A DNA stretch of 64,000 nt from Nonomuraea spiralis (GCF_014648435.1 NZ_BMRC01000001.1:382481-446480), one strand, 5' to 3'; counted from the stretch's first letter, positions 41,751 through 54,551 are shown. The notes: generated by a model not told the origin, from the letters alone. Program-made: numbers and translations.

Positions 41751-42170
41751 ATGGGGGAGACCCAGGTCATGCCGCGCCCCGGCACGGCACGACAGGTGCC
41801 GGGCGGGCTGCTCCACAGCCTGCGCATCGTCATCATCGCCCAGGCCGCCGCGCTGCTCGTGGCCGCCTCGTTCGCCGGCCAGGCGGTGGCGGCGGGCGGC
41901 GGGGCGCTGTCCGAGACGCACGTCATGGCGGGCATGGTCGTGCACCTGGTGGCGCTCGTGCAGATCGTGCTGGCCGTCCTGGTCTGGCGGCCCGGACGCG
42001 GCGCCGGCTGGCCGGTGTGGGCCAGCGTCGCGCTGTTCGTCGTCGGCGCGCTCCAGCACGTCACCTGGCTGTGGCTGGGCGCCCACCTGCCCAACGGGGT
42101 GCTGCTGTTCGGCCTCATCGGGGCGCTGCTGATCTGGTCGTGGTCGCCTTCGGCCGCCAGGCGCCGCTAA
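41751..42170 (+). CDS. Small integral membrane protein downstream of the two-component system
   Basis: The 139-residue protein has four hydrophobic segments: LRIVIIAQAAALLVAASFAG, HVMAGMVVHLVALVQIVLAVLVW, VWASVALFVVGALQHVTWLWLG and GVLLFGLIGALLIWSW. The start MGETQVMPRPGTARQV lies behind AAAGGATC. I do not recognise a family with known function. Position right after the response regulator, same direction with a 63-base gap, makes it a plausible target or membrane partner of that system. Confidence 0.75.
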   Translation: MGETQVMPRPGTARQVPGGLLHSLRIVIIAQAAALLVAASFAGQAVAAGGGALSETHVMAGMVVHLVALVQIVLAVLVWRPGRGAGWPVWASVALFVVGALQHVTWLWLGAHLPNGVLLFGLIGALLIWSWSPSAARRR

Positions 42171-42180
42171 GGTCTGAGGT

Positions 42181-42771
42181 GTGTATGTGAAGATCTGCGG
42201 GTTGAGCGAGCCCGAGCACGTCGAGGCCGCCGTCGAGGCCGGCGCCGACGCCATCGGGTTCGTGCTGACCCGGAGCCCGCGCAGGGTGACGCCGGAGCGG
42301 GCGGCCGAGCTGGCCGCGGCGGTCCCGGCCCACGTGCTGACCGTGGGCGTCTTCAGGGGGGAGGACCCGCAGACGGTCAGGGAGGCGGCGCTGGCCTCCG
42401 GCGTACGCGCCGTCCAGCTCCACGGCCGGCACCCCCACGCCGACTTCACCGCGCTCAAGGACCTCGGCCGCCCGCTCGTACGCGCCGTCGACGCCTCGGC
42501 CGACCTGCGGTGCGGCGCCTACGACGAAGACCTGCTCATCGTCGACGCGCCCCGTCCCGGCTCGGGGGAGCCCTGGGACTGGGCGGCGGTGCGCGGCCGC
42601 CCCTCCGGCCGGTGGATGCTGGCCGGCGGGCTCGACCCGTCGAACGTGGCCGAGGCCGTCGAGGCGGCCGGCCCGTGGGGGGTCGACGTGTCCAGCGGCG
42701 TCGAGACCGCGCCCGGGGTCAAGGACTCCGCCCTGATCAGAGCCTTCCTGCGCGCGGCCCGCCATGGCTGA
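42181..42771 (+). CDS. trpF: Phosphoribosylanthranilate isomerase
   Basis: The 196-residue TIM-barrel protein has the TrpF marks: VKICGL at the N-terminus with the catalytic Cys at residue 6, VGVF, VQLHG at the centre, LIVDAP, MLAGGLDPSNV and VDVSSGVE with the catalytic Asp. It converts phosphoribosylanthranilate in tryptophan synthesis. Many actinomycetes have no separate TrpF and use the dual HisA/TrpF enzyme PriA, so a stand-alone copy is worth noting. The GTG at 42181 has no clear ribosome site. It overlaps the GNAT gene by 8 bases and is not next to other trp genes. Confidence 0.88.
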   Translation: MYVKICGLSEPEHVEAAVEAGADAIGFVLTRSPRRVTPERAAELAAAVPAHVLTVGVFRGEDPQTVREAALASGVRAVQLHGRHPHADFTALKDLGRPLVRAVDASADLRCGAYDEDLLIVDAPRPGSGEPWDWAAVRGRPSGRWMLAGGLDPSNVAEAVEAAGPWGVDVSSGVETAPGVKDSALIRAFLRAARHG

Positions 42772-43510
42772 CGAGCTGGGCCGGGCCATCGCCTTCCAGC
42801 ACGCCTTCGCCCGCCGCAAGTCGCCGGCCGTGCTGCCCGTCCCGGGCGGTTTCGCGGTGCTCGACGAGCGTTACCCGATGTCCCACGACGACAACAGGCT
42901 GATCGTCGAGAGCGGCCGCCCCGGGGCTGCGCTGGCCGCGGCCGAGGAGACGCTCGCCGGGCTCGGCCACCGCCTGGTGTGCGTCGACGACGACCGGCTG
43001 GGCCAGGAGTTCCGGCCCGCGTTCGCCGCCGCCGGCTACGAGCACGACACCAACCTCGTCATGGCCTTCCACGGCGTCCGCCCGGCCGCGTCCGCGCCCG
43101 CCCAGCGGCTCGGCCTGGAGGAGCTGCTGCCCGTGCTGCGCGCCGAGTGGCGCGAGTCGCTGCCGCACGCCTCGGAGCAGGTGGTCGAAGGGCTCGCCGC
43201 GCGCGCCGCGACCCGTACGGCCGGCGCCGACCGGGTCGAGTTCCGGGCCGTACGCGCCCCCGGCGGCCAGGTCGCCGCCCGCGCCGACCTCTACGTGCAC
43301 GACGGCGTCGCCCAGATCGAGAACGTCTACACCGGCGAGCGCCACCGGGGCCAGGGTCACGCCCGCGCCCTGATGACCGCGCTGCTCGCCGAGACGGCCG
43401 ACGCCGAGCTGACCTTCCTGGTCGCCGACGCCGCCGACTGGCCGCGCGAGTTCTACGCCCGCCTCGGCTTCGTCCCCCTGGGCCGCACCCACGCCTTCCT
43501 GCGCACCTGA
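42764..43510 (+). CDS. GNAT-family N-acetyltransferase
   Basis: The 248-residue protein has a C-terminal GNAT domain with AQIENVYTGERHRGQGHARALMTALL as the acetyl-CoA-binding loop (RGQGHA) and FYARLGFVPLG as the last motif. The N-terminal half (LPVPGGFAVLDERYPMSHDDN, LVCVDDDRLG) looks like a second, degenerate domain of the same type. It starts 8 bases before the trpF stop, so it is translated with trpF, although a role in tryptophan synthesis is not obvious. Substrate unknown. Confidence 0.87.
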   Translation: MADELGRAIAFQHAFARRKSPAVLPVPGGFAVLDERYPMSHDDNRLIVESGRPGAALAAAEETLAGLGHRLVCVDDDRLGQEFRPAFAAAGYEHDTNLVMAFHGVRPAASAPAQRLGLEELLPVLRAEWRESLPHASEQVVEGLAARAATRTAGADRVEFRAVRAPGGQVAARADLYVHDGVAQIENVYTGERHRGQGHARALMTALLAETADAELTFLVADAADWPREFYARLGFVPLGRTHAFLRT

Positions 43511-43514
43511 CCTC

Positions 43515-45152
43515 TCACCCCACCCAGCGGGCCAGCGCCACCGCGGCCGGCCCCAGCAGCGCCAGCACGGCCCCCGACAGCGCGTGCACCACCGTGTACG
43601 CCAGCAGCGGCGTCCCGTTCCCCGACATCCGGCGCACCGCGCCCAGGATCGCGCTCAGGCCGTGCTGGCCGGTCACCGCGCCCAGCACCAGCGGCGGCGG
43701 CAACATCATCAGCTTGGCCGCCATCGCCAGCGAGATCACCACGGGCACGGCGGCCGCCGCGACGGCGCCCAGCGCCACCTGCCAGCCGTGCCGCCCCACC
43801 AGTTCCACGGCCGCCGGTCCCGCCGACAACCCGAGCGCCGCCACGAACACGCCCAGCGCCAGCTCGCCCACCACCCGCGCCGCACCGGCGTCGTACTGCC
43901 CGAAGCGGGCCCGGCCCGCCCGTACGCGCCCGAACACCAGCCCCGCCAGCAGGCAGCCCACCGACACCGTGAGCCCGCCCGCCAGCCCCGCCACCAGTCC
44001 CGCCACGAGCCCGGCGGACAGGTAGACGACGTCGGCCCGCCTCCCCGCGTCCGCCCGCGCCCCGAGCCAGGCCGCGGCCCGGTCCACGTCCCGCTTGATG
44101 CCGGTCACCCGCACCACGTCCCCGGCGTACAGCGGCGTCCCCGGCCGGACCGGCAACCGGCACCCCACCCGGGTCACCTCGCACACGTGCAGGTCCTGCA
44201 CGCCCTGGCCGGACAACCCCGCGCGCAGGGCCCGCACGGTCGCCGGGGGCCGGCCCGCGAGCATCACGTCGGCCACCTCCAGGTCCAGGTCCAGCTCCCG
44301 CCCGCCGGGCACCTCGGGCCCGATGACGGCGCACGCGTTCACCACGTCCTGGCGTACGCCGACGACCACGGCCTCGTCGTCCCGTTCCAGCAGCGTGTCC
44401 GGGCCGAACGCGATCGGGCGGCCGTTCCTGCGCAGCCGTTCCACCGAGACGCGGGTGCCCATCGCGATCTCGGCCTGCGCGACCGTCCTGCCCTCGCCGG
44501 TGGTGACCTGGTGGGCCCGGCCCAGCACCGCCGGGGGCGGCGTCTCCTCCTCGCCGTCCAGCCGCCGCCACAGCGCCGCGGCCGCCTCCGCCGGGTCGAA
44601 CCGCAGCACCGCGGGCGCGGCCCTGCTCGTCAGCAGCGCGATCGTGACCAGGGCGAAGAGGTACGACAGGACGTACGCGGGCCCGAGCGCGCCCTGCGCC
44701 GACCCGATCCCGGCCGCCTGCAACGCGTCGGCCGACGTGCCCAGCGCCACCGGTCCCGCCGCCGCCCCCGCCACCAGGCCCGCCGTGGTCGCCGGGTCGA
44801 GCCCGAGCACGTCCGCGACGAGCGCCGCGGCCGCCAGCGCGCCCACGACCTCGATGACCGTGAACCAGACGTAGCGCAGGTTCGGCCCGGCGAAGGCCGC
44901 GAAGAAGGCGGGCCCGAGGGTGTAGCCGAAGGTGAAGGCGAACACCGCGAAGGCGATCACGCGTACCTGGGGGTGGACCGTGACGCCCCCGGCCAGCAAC
45001 CCGACGGCGAGCGCCGCGGCGAGGGTGCCCGCCACCCCGCCGACCGCGACCCCGCGGAACCTGATCCTGCCCAGGGCGAACCCGAGGGCCAGGCAGAGGA
45101 ACAGCGCGACCTCCGGCGCGTCCCGCAGCACGTCGGACTCCCAGGGCCACAT
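43515..45152 (-). CDS. AspT/YidE-type transporter with central RCK domains
   Basis: The 545-residue membrane protein has two sets of about five or six helices: residues 10-190, then 375-545. Between them lie two TrkA_C (RCK) domains (VAQAEIAMGTRVSVERLRRNG with DDEAVVVGVRQD, and LHVCEVTRVGCRLPVRPGTPLYAGDVVRVTG). This matches the aspartate:alanine exchanger family (AspT/YidE/YbjL), which exchanges or exports anions. The substrate is not determined here. ATG at 45152 has GGGGGG upstream and is preferred to a GTG at 45179. The 3' end lies 4 bases from the convergent GNAT stop. Confidence 0.86.
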   Translation of the reverse strand: MWPWESDVLRDAPEVALFLCLALGFALGRIRFRGVAVGGVAGTLAAALAVGLLAGGVTVHPQVRVIAFAVFAFTFGYTLGPAFFAAFAGPNLRYVWFTVIEVVGALAAAALVADVLGLDPATTAGLVAGAAAGPVALGTSADALQAAGIGSAQGALGPAYVLSYLFALVTIALLTSRAAPAVLRFDPAEAAAALWRRLDGEEETPPPAVLGRAHQVTTGEGRTVAQAEIAMGTRVSVERLRRNGRPIAFGPDTLLERDDEAVVVGVRQDVVNACAVIGPEVPGGRELDLDLEVADVMLAGRPPATVRALRAGLSGQGVQDLHVCEVTRVGCRLPVRPGTPLYAGDVVRVTGIKRDVDRAAAWLGARADAGRRADVVYLSAGLVAGLVAGLAGGLTVSVGCLLAGLVFGRVRAGRARFGQYDAGAARVVGELALGVFVAALGLSAGPAAVELVGRHGWQVALGAVAAAAVPVVISLAMAAKLMMLPPPLVLGAVTGQHGLSAILGAVRRMSGNGTPLLAYTVVHALSGAVLALLGPAAVALARWVG

Positions 45153-45331
45153 CCGATCCCCCCATGCCCAGGCCGGCACCGCAGGGGGGATCGATCACCC
45201 AGCCCCTTCCCGGCCCGCGGGGCGGCGAAACCCCCGCTCACCGAGGCCGCCCCGGGCGCCCGTGGGGGCCCGTGGGGGTTCGTCAGCGGTGGGGGCGACT
45301 GTGCCGGAGTTCCACGCAGTAGGGTCTCTGC

Positions 45332-45913
45332 GTGAGCGAAACTTCCGCCGAGGACCGGATCTGGACGGTTCCCAACCTGCTGAGCTTCCTGCGCCTGCTG
45401 GGTGTGCCCGTGTTCCTCTGGCTGGTGCTCGGTCCCCGGGCGGACGGCTGGGCCATCGCCATCCTGATCGTGGCCGGGTTCACCGACTGGCTCGACGGCA
45501 AGATCGCTCGCGCGTTCAACCAGACCAGCAAGCTCGGCCGGGTCATCGATCCGGCGGCCGACAAGCTGTACGTGTTCGCCACCATCCTGGCGCTGCTCCT
45601 GCGGGAGGTCATCCCGTGGTGGCTGGTGGCCGTCATCGTGGCGCGGGAGATCTTCGTCGCCTGTTCCTTCCCCGTACTTCGCAAACACGGATATAAGGCA
45701 CTTCAAGTGCATTTCCTGGGCAAGGCCGCCATGTTCAATCTCATGTACGCCTTCCCTCTCCTCTTCCTGGCCTCCCACACCGGGTGGTATGCCGATATAG
45801 CGCGAATTGTCGGGTGGGCCTTCGCGCTCTGGGGAACCGGCCTGTATTGGTGGGCGGGGATCCTCTACGTGGTGCAGGTCCGCCAACTCGTAACCGCGAC
45901 CTCGAAGGAGTGA
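45332..45913 (+). CDS. CDP-alcohol phosphatidyltransferase (PgsA/PgsA2-like)
   Basis: The 193-residue membrane protein has the CAPT signature D-G-x2-A-R-x8-G-x3-D-x3-D in LDGKIARAFNQTSKLGRVIDPAADK, and helices at PNLLSFLRLLGVPVFLWLV, AIAILIVAGFTDW, YVFATILALLLREVIPWWL and others. It joins a CDP-diacylglycerol to an alcohol, making a phospholipid such as phosphatidylglycerophosphate or cardiolipin. It opens a block equivalent to the M. tuberculosis pgsA2 region. The guanylyltransferase gene follows after 3 bases. The start is GTG at 45332. Confidence 0.88.
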   Translation: MSETSAEDRIWTVPNLLSFLRLLGVPVFLWLVLGPRADGWAIAILIVAGFTDWLDGKIARAFNQTSKLGRVIDPAADKLYVFATILALLLREVIPWWLVAVIVAREIFVACSFPVLRKHGYKALQVHFLGKAAMFNLMYAFPLLFLASHTGWYADIARIVGWAFALWGTGLYWWAGILYVVQVRQLVTATSKE

Positions 45914-45916
45914 TCG

Positions 45917-48421
45917 GTGAAGGCGGTCGTCATGGCGGGCGGGGAGGGGACTCGGCTGCGTCCGATGACCGCCAACCAGCCCAAGCCTCTGCTTCCCGTG
46001 GTCAACCGCCCGATCATGGAGCACGTGCTCCGCCTGCTCAAACGCCACGGCATCACCGACACGGTCGTCACCCTGCAGTTCCTCGCCGCCCTCGTGCGCA
46101 ACTACTTCGGCGACGGCGACGAGCTGGGCATGAACCTCCAGTACGCCACCGAGGACCTTCCCCTCGGCACCGCCGGCAGCGTCAAGAACGCCGCCGCCCG
46201 CCTGCGCGACGACCGCTTCGTGGTCATCTCCGGCGACGCCCTCACCGATATCGACTTATCCGACATGATCCGGTTCCATCGCGAAAATTCGGCTCTTGTC
46301 ACCATCGGTCTGAAACGCGTCCCCAACCCGCTCGAATTCGGGATCATCATCCTCGGCGAGGGCGGCCGCGTTCAGCGCTTCCTGGAGAAGCCCACCTGGG
46401 GCCAGGTCTTCTCCGACACCGTCAACACCGGCATCTACGTCATGGAGCCCGAGGTGCTCGACGCCGTGGCCGCCGGCGAACCGGTCGACTGGTCGTCAGA
46501 CGTCTTCCCCGCCCTCCTGGAACGCGGCGCCCCCATCTACGGCTACGTCGCCGGCGGCTACTGGGAGGACGTCGGCACCCACGCCAGCTACCTCAAGGCC
46601 CACGCCGACGCGCTGTCGGGCCGGGTCGCGCTCGACATCGGCGGCTTCGAGCTCTCCCCGGGCGTGTGGGTGGCCGACTCGGCCACGGTCGACCCCGACG
46701 CCGTACTCAAGGGCCCGCTGCTGATCGGCGACTACGCCAAGGTGGAGGCGGGCGCCGAACTGCGCGAGTACACCGTGCTCGGCAACAACGCGGTCGTGCG
46801 CGAGGGCGCCTTCCTGCACCGCGCGATCGTCCACGACAACGTCTACCTCGGCCCCGGCGCCCACCTGCGCGGCTGCGTGATCGGCAAGAGCACCGACGTC
46901 ATGGCCGGCGCCCGCGTCGAGGAGGACGCCGTCATCGGCGACGAATGCGTCATCGAGGCCGAGGCGTACGTCTCCAGCGGCGTCAGGGTCTACCCGTTCA
47001 AGACCGTCGAGGCCGGCGCGGTCGTCAACACCAGCGTCATCTGGGAGTCGCGCGGCCAGCGCAACCTGTTCGGCCCCCGGGGCGTCAGCGGCCTGGTCAA
47101 CGTCGAGATCACCGCCGAGCTGTGCGTCCGCCTGGCCGGCGCGTACGCCACCACCCTGCGCAAGGGCGCCTACGTGGTCACCTCCCGCGACTGCTCCCTG
47201 GCCGCCAGGGCGCTCAAGCGGGCCGTGATCGGCGCGCTGACCGCCGCCGCGATCAACGTCCTGGACCTGGAGGCCGCGCCGCTGCCCGTGGCCCGCTTCC
47301 ACACCGCCCGCGAGTCGGCCGCCGGCGGCATCGCGCTGCGCACCACGCCCGGCGACCCGCAGAGCGTCGACATCGTCATCATGGACGACCGCGGCGCCGA
47401 CCTGCCCCCGGCCGCCCAGCGCAAGCTGGAGCGGGTCTTCTCCCGCCAGGAGTACCGGCGGGCCTTCCCCGGCGAGATCGCCGAGCTGCACTACCCGGCC
47501 AGGGCCGTCGAGGGCTACACCCACGAGCTGATGCGCACCATCGGCGTGACCGGCGTCAAGGACATGAAGGTCGTGGTCGACTGCGCCGGCGGCACCTCCT
47601 CCCTGGTGATGCCCACGTTGCTCAGCCGCGCCGGCGTCGAGGTGCTGACCGTCAACGCCCGGCTGAACGACGTCTCGCCCACCGAGACGCTGGCCGAGCG
47701 CCGCCGCGACCTGCAACGCCTGTCGGAGCTGGTCAGCTCCTCGCGGGCGGCGTTCGGCGTACGCTTCGACCCGGTCGGCGAACGCATCGCGCTGGTGAAC
47801 GAGACCGGCCGGCTCATCAGCGAGGAACGTGCCCTGCTCGTCGTGCTCGACCTGGTGGCGGCCGAGCGCAGAAGCGGCCGGGTGGCCCTGCCGGTCACCA
47901 CCACCCGGGTCGCCGAGCAGGTCTGCCGCTTCCACGGCGTCCAGGTGGAGTGGACCTCCACCTCGCTCGACGCCCTCACCTCCGCCGTCGCCGGCCCTGA
48001 CATGATCTTCGCGGCCGACGGGCGCGGCGGGTTCGTCGTGCCCGAGTTCAGCCCGGCCATCGACGGCCTGGCCGCGTTCATGCGCCTGCTCGGCCTGGTG
48101 GCCCGCACCCGGCTGACGCTCAGCCAGATCGACGCCAGGATCCCCGAGGTCAAGCTGCTCAGGCGCAGCGTCCCCACCCAGTGGGCGGCCAAGGGCGCGG
48201 TCATGCGCTCGGTCATCGAGGCGGCCGAGGCCGAGCCGGGCGGCTGGCGCGTCGACACCACCGACGGCGTGCGGGTGGCCCGCGACGACGGGTCGTGGGT
48301 GCTGGTGCTGCCCGCCGCCGCCGAACCGGTGACCGAACTGTGGGCCGAGGCCCCCGACATGGACGGCGCGCAGGCTCTGCTCGAACGATGGGCCCGCATC
48401 GTCGAGCGGGCAGCCATCTGA
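45917..48421 (+). CDS. Mannose-1-phosphate guanylyltransferase fused to a degenerate phosphomannomutase domain
   Basis: The 834-residue protein has an NTP-transferase domain at 1-235 ([21 protein letters not shown]), a left-handed beta-helix of hexapeptide repeats at about 255-380 ([22 protein letters not shown]), and a phosphoglucomutase-like C-terminal half from about 385. The first domain should make GDP-mannose or another NDP-sugar. In the mutase half the catalytic Ser loop (TASHNP-like) reads [12 protein letters not shown] and the metal loop (DGDxDR) reads AADGRGG, so it should not phosphorylate sugars and may be regulatory. Homologues with this layout are common in actinomycetes next to pgsA-type genes. 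Confidence 0.9.
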   Translation: MKAVVMAGGEGTRLRPMTANQPKPLLPVVNRPIMEHVLRLLKRHGITDTVVTLQFLAALVRNYFGDGDELGMNLQYATEDLPLGTAGSVKNAAARLRDDRFVVISGDALTDIDLSDMIRFHRENSALVTIGLKRVPNPLEFGIIILGEGGRVQRFLEKPTWGQVFSDTVNTGIYVMEPEVLDAVAAGEPVDWSSDVFPALLERGAPIYGYVAGGYWEDVGTHASYLKAHADALSGRVALDIGGFELSPGVWVADSATVDPDAVLKGPLLIGDYAKVEAGAELREYTVLGNNAVVREGAFLHRAIVHDNVYLGPGAHLRGCVIGKSTDVMAGARVEEDAVIGDECVIEAEAYVSSGVRVYPFKTVEAGAVVNTSVIWESRGQRNLFGPRGVSGLVNVEITAELCVRLAGAYATTLRKGAYVVTSRDCSLAARALKRAVIGALTAAAINVLDLEAAPLPVARFHTARESAAGGIALRTTPGDPQSVDIVIMDDRGADLPPAAQRKLERVFSRQEYRRAFPGEIAELHYPARAVEGYTHELMRTIGVTGVKDMKVVVDCAGGTSSLVMPTLLSRAGVEVLTVNARLNDVSPTETLAERRRDLQRLSELVSSSRAAFGVRFDPVGERIALVNETGRLISEERALLVVLDLVAAERRSGRVALPVTTTRVAEQVCRFHGVQVEWTSTSLDALTSAVAGPDMIFAADGRGGFVVPEFSPAIDGLAAFMRLLGLVARTRLTLSQIDARIPEVKLLRRSVPTQWAAKGAVMRSVIEAAEAEPGGWRVDTTDGVRVARDDGSWVLVLPAAAEPVTELWAEAPDMDGAQALLERWARIVERAAI

Positions 48422-48569
48422 TCACGTAGAGTAGCGGAAAATCCGTTGCCCGCGATGTGCGCGCGGAGTGCCGCAAGATCGTAATGTAGAAACGCGCGGC
48501 GGCATGGACCACGGGGCGGGAGCGGCGGTAACTTTGTCAGCGTCCGAACCACCAGTCCAGTGCCCCGCC

Positions 48570-48598
48570 TTGACCTTTGCCGCTGATCAGCGTAAGTT
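48570..48598 (+). promoter_or_regulatory. Putative promoter of the FHA/FtsR genes
   Basis: TTGACC (48570-48575) and TAAGTT (48593-48598) are exactly 17 bp apart, 86 bases before the FHA gene ATG. This is the best sigma-70-like match in the 48422-48683 gap, which holds no gene. Confidence 0.5.
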
Positions 48599-48683
48599 GC
48601 GGCATTCGCAAACTTGAAGAGCGAAGGCAGGCGCGCCCCGAGCACCGTCGCCGCGTCTTCGCGGTAGGAGGCCGAGCCGATCG

Positions 48684-49196
48684 ATGCCGAGCGTCTACTG
48701 CACGCAGTGCGGGCACGCCAACCCCGAGGATGCCCGTTTCTGTTCCCGCTGTGGGTCACCGTTGACCAGACCCGAGGTCTCCGGGGACACCACGTCGACG
48801 ATCTCGGTCGCGGGAATCGAGGCGTACGAGGCTGAGACAGGCGACATGCTCCTGGCCGAACGGGCGCTGGTCGAACAGCTCCCGCCCGGCACGGCGTTGC
48901 TCTCGGTGACCAGGGGGCCCAACCAGGGGAGCCGGTTCCGGCTCGACAAGGACCTCACCACGACCGGGCGCCACCCGGAGAGCGACATCTTCCTCGACGA
49001 CATCACCGTCTCCCGCCGCCACGTCGAGTTCTACCGCCATCGCGGCGGCCAGTTCTCCGTGCGCGACGTCGGCAGCCTCAACGGCACCTACGTCAACCGG
49101 GAGCGCATCGAGGAGGTCCCCTTGCACTCCGGAGACGAGGTGCAGATCGGCAAGTTCCGCCTCGTCTTCCTGATGAGGGTCAACGCCGGCGCATGA
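48684..49196 (+). CDS. garA: GarA/OdhI-like FHA protein with N-terminal zinc ribbon
   Basis: The 170-residue protein has a zinc-ribbon start (CTQCGHANPEDARFCSRCG), then a short linker with Thr/Ser-rich DTTSTISV, and an FHA domain with GRHPESDIFLDDITVSRRHVEF and SLNGTYVN. GarA/OdhI is phosphorylated on a Thr motif by Ser/Thr kinases (PknB/PknG) and then inhibits 2-oxoglutarate dehydrogenase and related enzymes; the TTST stretch is a candidate for this site. Mycobacterial GarA lacks the zinc ribbon, so the ribbon is an addition here. It precedes the FtsR-type gene, the same order as in M. tuberculosis. Confidence 0.85.
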   Translation: MPSVYCTQCGHANPEDARFCSRCGSPLTRPEVSGDTTSTISVAGIEAYEAETGDMLLAERALVEQLPPGTALLSVTRGPNQGSRFRLDKDLTTTGRHPESDIFLDDITVSRRHVEFYRHRGGQFSVRDVGSLNGTYVNRERIEEVPLHSGDEVQIGKFRLVFLMRVNAGA

Positions 49197-49260
49197 GTGA
49201 GCGGAGCGGGCGACCCGTGCACACGGCATCCCTGTCACTCGTGCCATCGGAGGCGGTGGC

Positions 49261-49914
49261 ATGAGCTCCCAGGCGGCACGCTCGCACATGAGCATCGGGG
49301 AGGTGCTCGCCCTGCTGCAGGGCGAGTTCCCCGACGTCACCGTCTCCAAGATCCGCTTCTTGGAGGGCGAGGGGCTGATCGAGCCGGAGCGCAGCCCCTC
49401 CGGCTACCGCAAGTTCACCCACCTGCACGTCGAGCAGCTGCGCTTCATCCTGACCGAGCAGCGTGACCACTACCTGCCGCTGCGGGTGATCAAGGACAGG
49501 ATGGCCGAGAGCTTCGGCCTCCCGCGCGCGGTGCAGCAGGCGCAGGAGATCCGGTTCAGCCGGGCCGAGCTGCTGGAGGCCGCCGGCATCGACGAGGAGA
49601 CCCTCGCCGAGCTGGAGGACTACGGCCTGCTGGCCCCCGTGGCCAGGCGCTACGACGAGGAGGCGCTCAAGGTCGCGCGCAGCGTCGGCGCCCTGCGCCG
49701 CTTCGGCCTGCACGCCCGCCATCTGCGCGCGGTCAAGGCCGCGGCCGAGCGTGAGTGCGGGCTGGTCGAGCAGGCCGTCGCGCCCATTCTCAAGCGGCGT
49801 GCCCCCGGCGCCATCGGCGAGGCCGACGAGGCGGCGAGGGAGTTGTCGACGCTCCTGCTCGACCTGCACGCCTCGCTCGTACGCAGCGGCGTGAGGTCTG
49901 TGCTCGGCCGCTGA
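49261..49914 (+). CDS. ftsR: MerR-type regulator of the FtsR type (Rv1828-like)
   Basis: The 217-residue protein has a MerR winged HTH (SIGEVLALLQGEFPDVTVSKIRFLEGEGLIEPERSPSGYRKFT) and an unusual C-terminal helical dimer part with FSRAELLEAAGIDEETLAELEDYGLL, as in FtsR of Corynebacterium and Rv1828 of mycobacteria. FtsR activates ftsZ and helps set cell division. The start at 49261 (ATG, MSSQAARSHMSIGEVL) is 64 bases after the FHA stop. The block order FHA-MerR-nuclease-MerR is conserved in actinobacteria. Confidence 0.85.
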   Translation: MSSQAARSHMSIGEVLALLQGEFPDVTVSKIRFLEGEGLIEPERSPSGYRKFTHLHVEQLRFILTEQRDHYLPLRVIKDRMAESFGLPRAVQQAQEIRFSRAELLEAAGIDEETLAELEDYGLLAPVARRYDEEALKVARSVGALRRFGLHARHLRAVKAAAERECGLVEQAVAPILKRRAPGAIGEADEAARELSTLLLDLHASLVRSGVRSVLGR

Positions 49915-50050
49915 GGGCAGCACAGAGCTGGAAGGCCGGGGCACATTCCAGGCCCGACGGGTGTTACGTTGAAATGCACAAGCGTGTCAGCAGAAGCGAC
50001 CCAGTCCACAGCTGTGCCGGGCAACCGGCCGGTCGAATACGGAGCAGCCC

Positions 50051-50521
50051 GTGTTGCAGATGGAGGTCGTGGGCGTTCGAGTAGAAATGCCCACAAATCA
50101 GCCGATCGTCTTGCTCAAGGAGGCACACGGGGAACGGTTCCTTCCGATCTGGATCGGCATGACGGAGGCGACCGCCATCGCCCTTGCCCAGGCCGAGGAG
50201 CCGCCGCCCAGGCCGCTCACCCACGACCTGTTCAGGGACGTGCTGAGCGCGCTCGGCGTCGGGCTGCGCGCGGTCAACATCGTGGCTCTGCGTGACGGCA
50301 TCTTCTTCGCCGACCTGGTGTTCTCCAACGGTGTGGAGGTCAGCGCCAGGCCGTCCGACTCGATTGCCCTCGCCCTGCGCACCGGCGCCCGCATCTTCGC
50401 CAGCGAAGAGGTGGTCCAGGAGGCCGGTGTGATCATTCCTGACGACCAGGAGGACGAGGTGGAGAAGTTCAGGGAGTTCCTTGACACGATCACTCCCGAG
50501 GACTTCGGCAGGGCGGGGTAG
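50051..50521 (+). CDS. Bifunctional nuclease family (DUF151) protein
   Basis: The 156-residue protein has the DUF151 core: VLLKEAHGERFLPIWIGMTEATAIALAQ, TRDLLRDVL-like THDLFRDVLSALG, VNIVALRDGIFFADLVF and RPSDSIALALRTGARIFASEEVV. Related proteins have DNase/RNase activity in plants and a mycobacterial relative (Rv1829) sits in the same gene order. The start is GTG at 50051, with an in-frame ATG at 50060. It lies in the conserved block between the two MerR genes, 136 bases after ftsR. Confidence 0.88.
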   Translation: MLQMEVVGVRVEMPTNQPIVLLKEAHGERFLPIWIGMTEATAIALAQAEEPPPRPLTHDLFRDVLSALGVGLRAVNIVALRDGIFFADLVFSNGVEVSARPSDSIALALRTGARIFASEEVVQEAGVIIPDDQEDEVEKFREFLDTITPEDFGRAG

Positions 50522-50565
50522 GTATTTCAGTGCATTTACGCTTCACGACGCGCCGAGCCGGATCG

Positions 50566-50594
50566 TTGACTGGGCATGGTCACGGTCCTACGGT
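50566..50594 (+). promoter_or_regulatory. Putative promoter of the second MerR gene
   Basis: TTGACT (50566-50571) and TACGGT (50589-50594) are 17 bp apart, 75 bases before the GTG at 50669. The spacing and -35 are good; the -10 is weak. Confidence 0.45.
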
Positions 50595-50668
50595 GCAAGT
50601 GAAACCCGTGGTCGCCCTTTACGAACCCCCAGATCAGGCCGCGGGATGAGAGAAAGCCGGAGGTCCGC

Positions 50669-51289
<621 letters not shown>

Positions 51290-51339
51290 GCTGAACCGCT
51301 GAACACACCGTAGTAATCTAGGACAGAGTAAGGCTGACG

Positions 51340-51547
51340 ACCCCGTGCGGGAGAGTCCCTGGGCCTCGGTCCTGGGGCGCCGAAGGAGCAACCCTCCCCG
51401 GAATCTCTCAGGCATCCCGTACCGCTCGGGCGAGGCAACTCTGGAAAGCAGGTGCGCCCGCCAGGCGCACCTCACCGACGGTGCAAGCCCCACGGTGGGG
51501 TGAAGCTCTCAGGTCGCGATGACGTCGCGATGACAGAGGGGGAGATC
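51340..51547 (+). ncRNA. Tandem glycine riboswitch upstream of gcvP
   Basis: The first aptamer has gggagag (51349-51355), gcgccgaaggagcaa (51377-51391) and atctctcaggc near 51403, ending about 51450 with ctctggaaagc. The second, from about 51473, has gacggtgcaagcc, gaagctctcaggt and gatgacagagggggag to about 51546. This fits the cooperative two-aptamer glycine switch. gcvP starts 54 bases after it. In known cases glycine turns expression on. A possible -10 (TAATCT) lies near 51314. Confidence 0.93.
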
Positions 51548-51600
51548 CGGCACTCGCCCGCGCCCTGGCGCCGGTCTCCAAGCCTCAGGAGGCAACCTCC

Positions 51601-54426
<2,826 letters not shown>

Positions 54427-54431
54427 GTCTC

Positions 54432-54459
54432 AAGCGGGCCCCCTGCCGGGGGCCCGCTT
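54432..54459 (+). terminator. Terminator after gcvP
   Basis: aagcgggccccc (54432-54443) pairs perfectly with gggggcccgctt (54448-54459), a 12-bp stem with a 4-base loop, 5 bases past the gcvP stop. No long U-run follows. Confidence 0.88.
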
Positions 54460-54551
54460 CGGGCATGGGCCAGTCCTACACCGTCAAGTGAGCAGACATG
54501 ATCGCGACGAGCCGTTAGGCTCGGTGCGATCCGTCGCCAGAAGGAGCTCTC

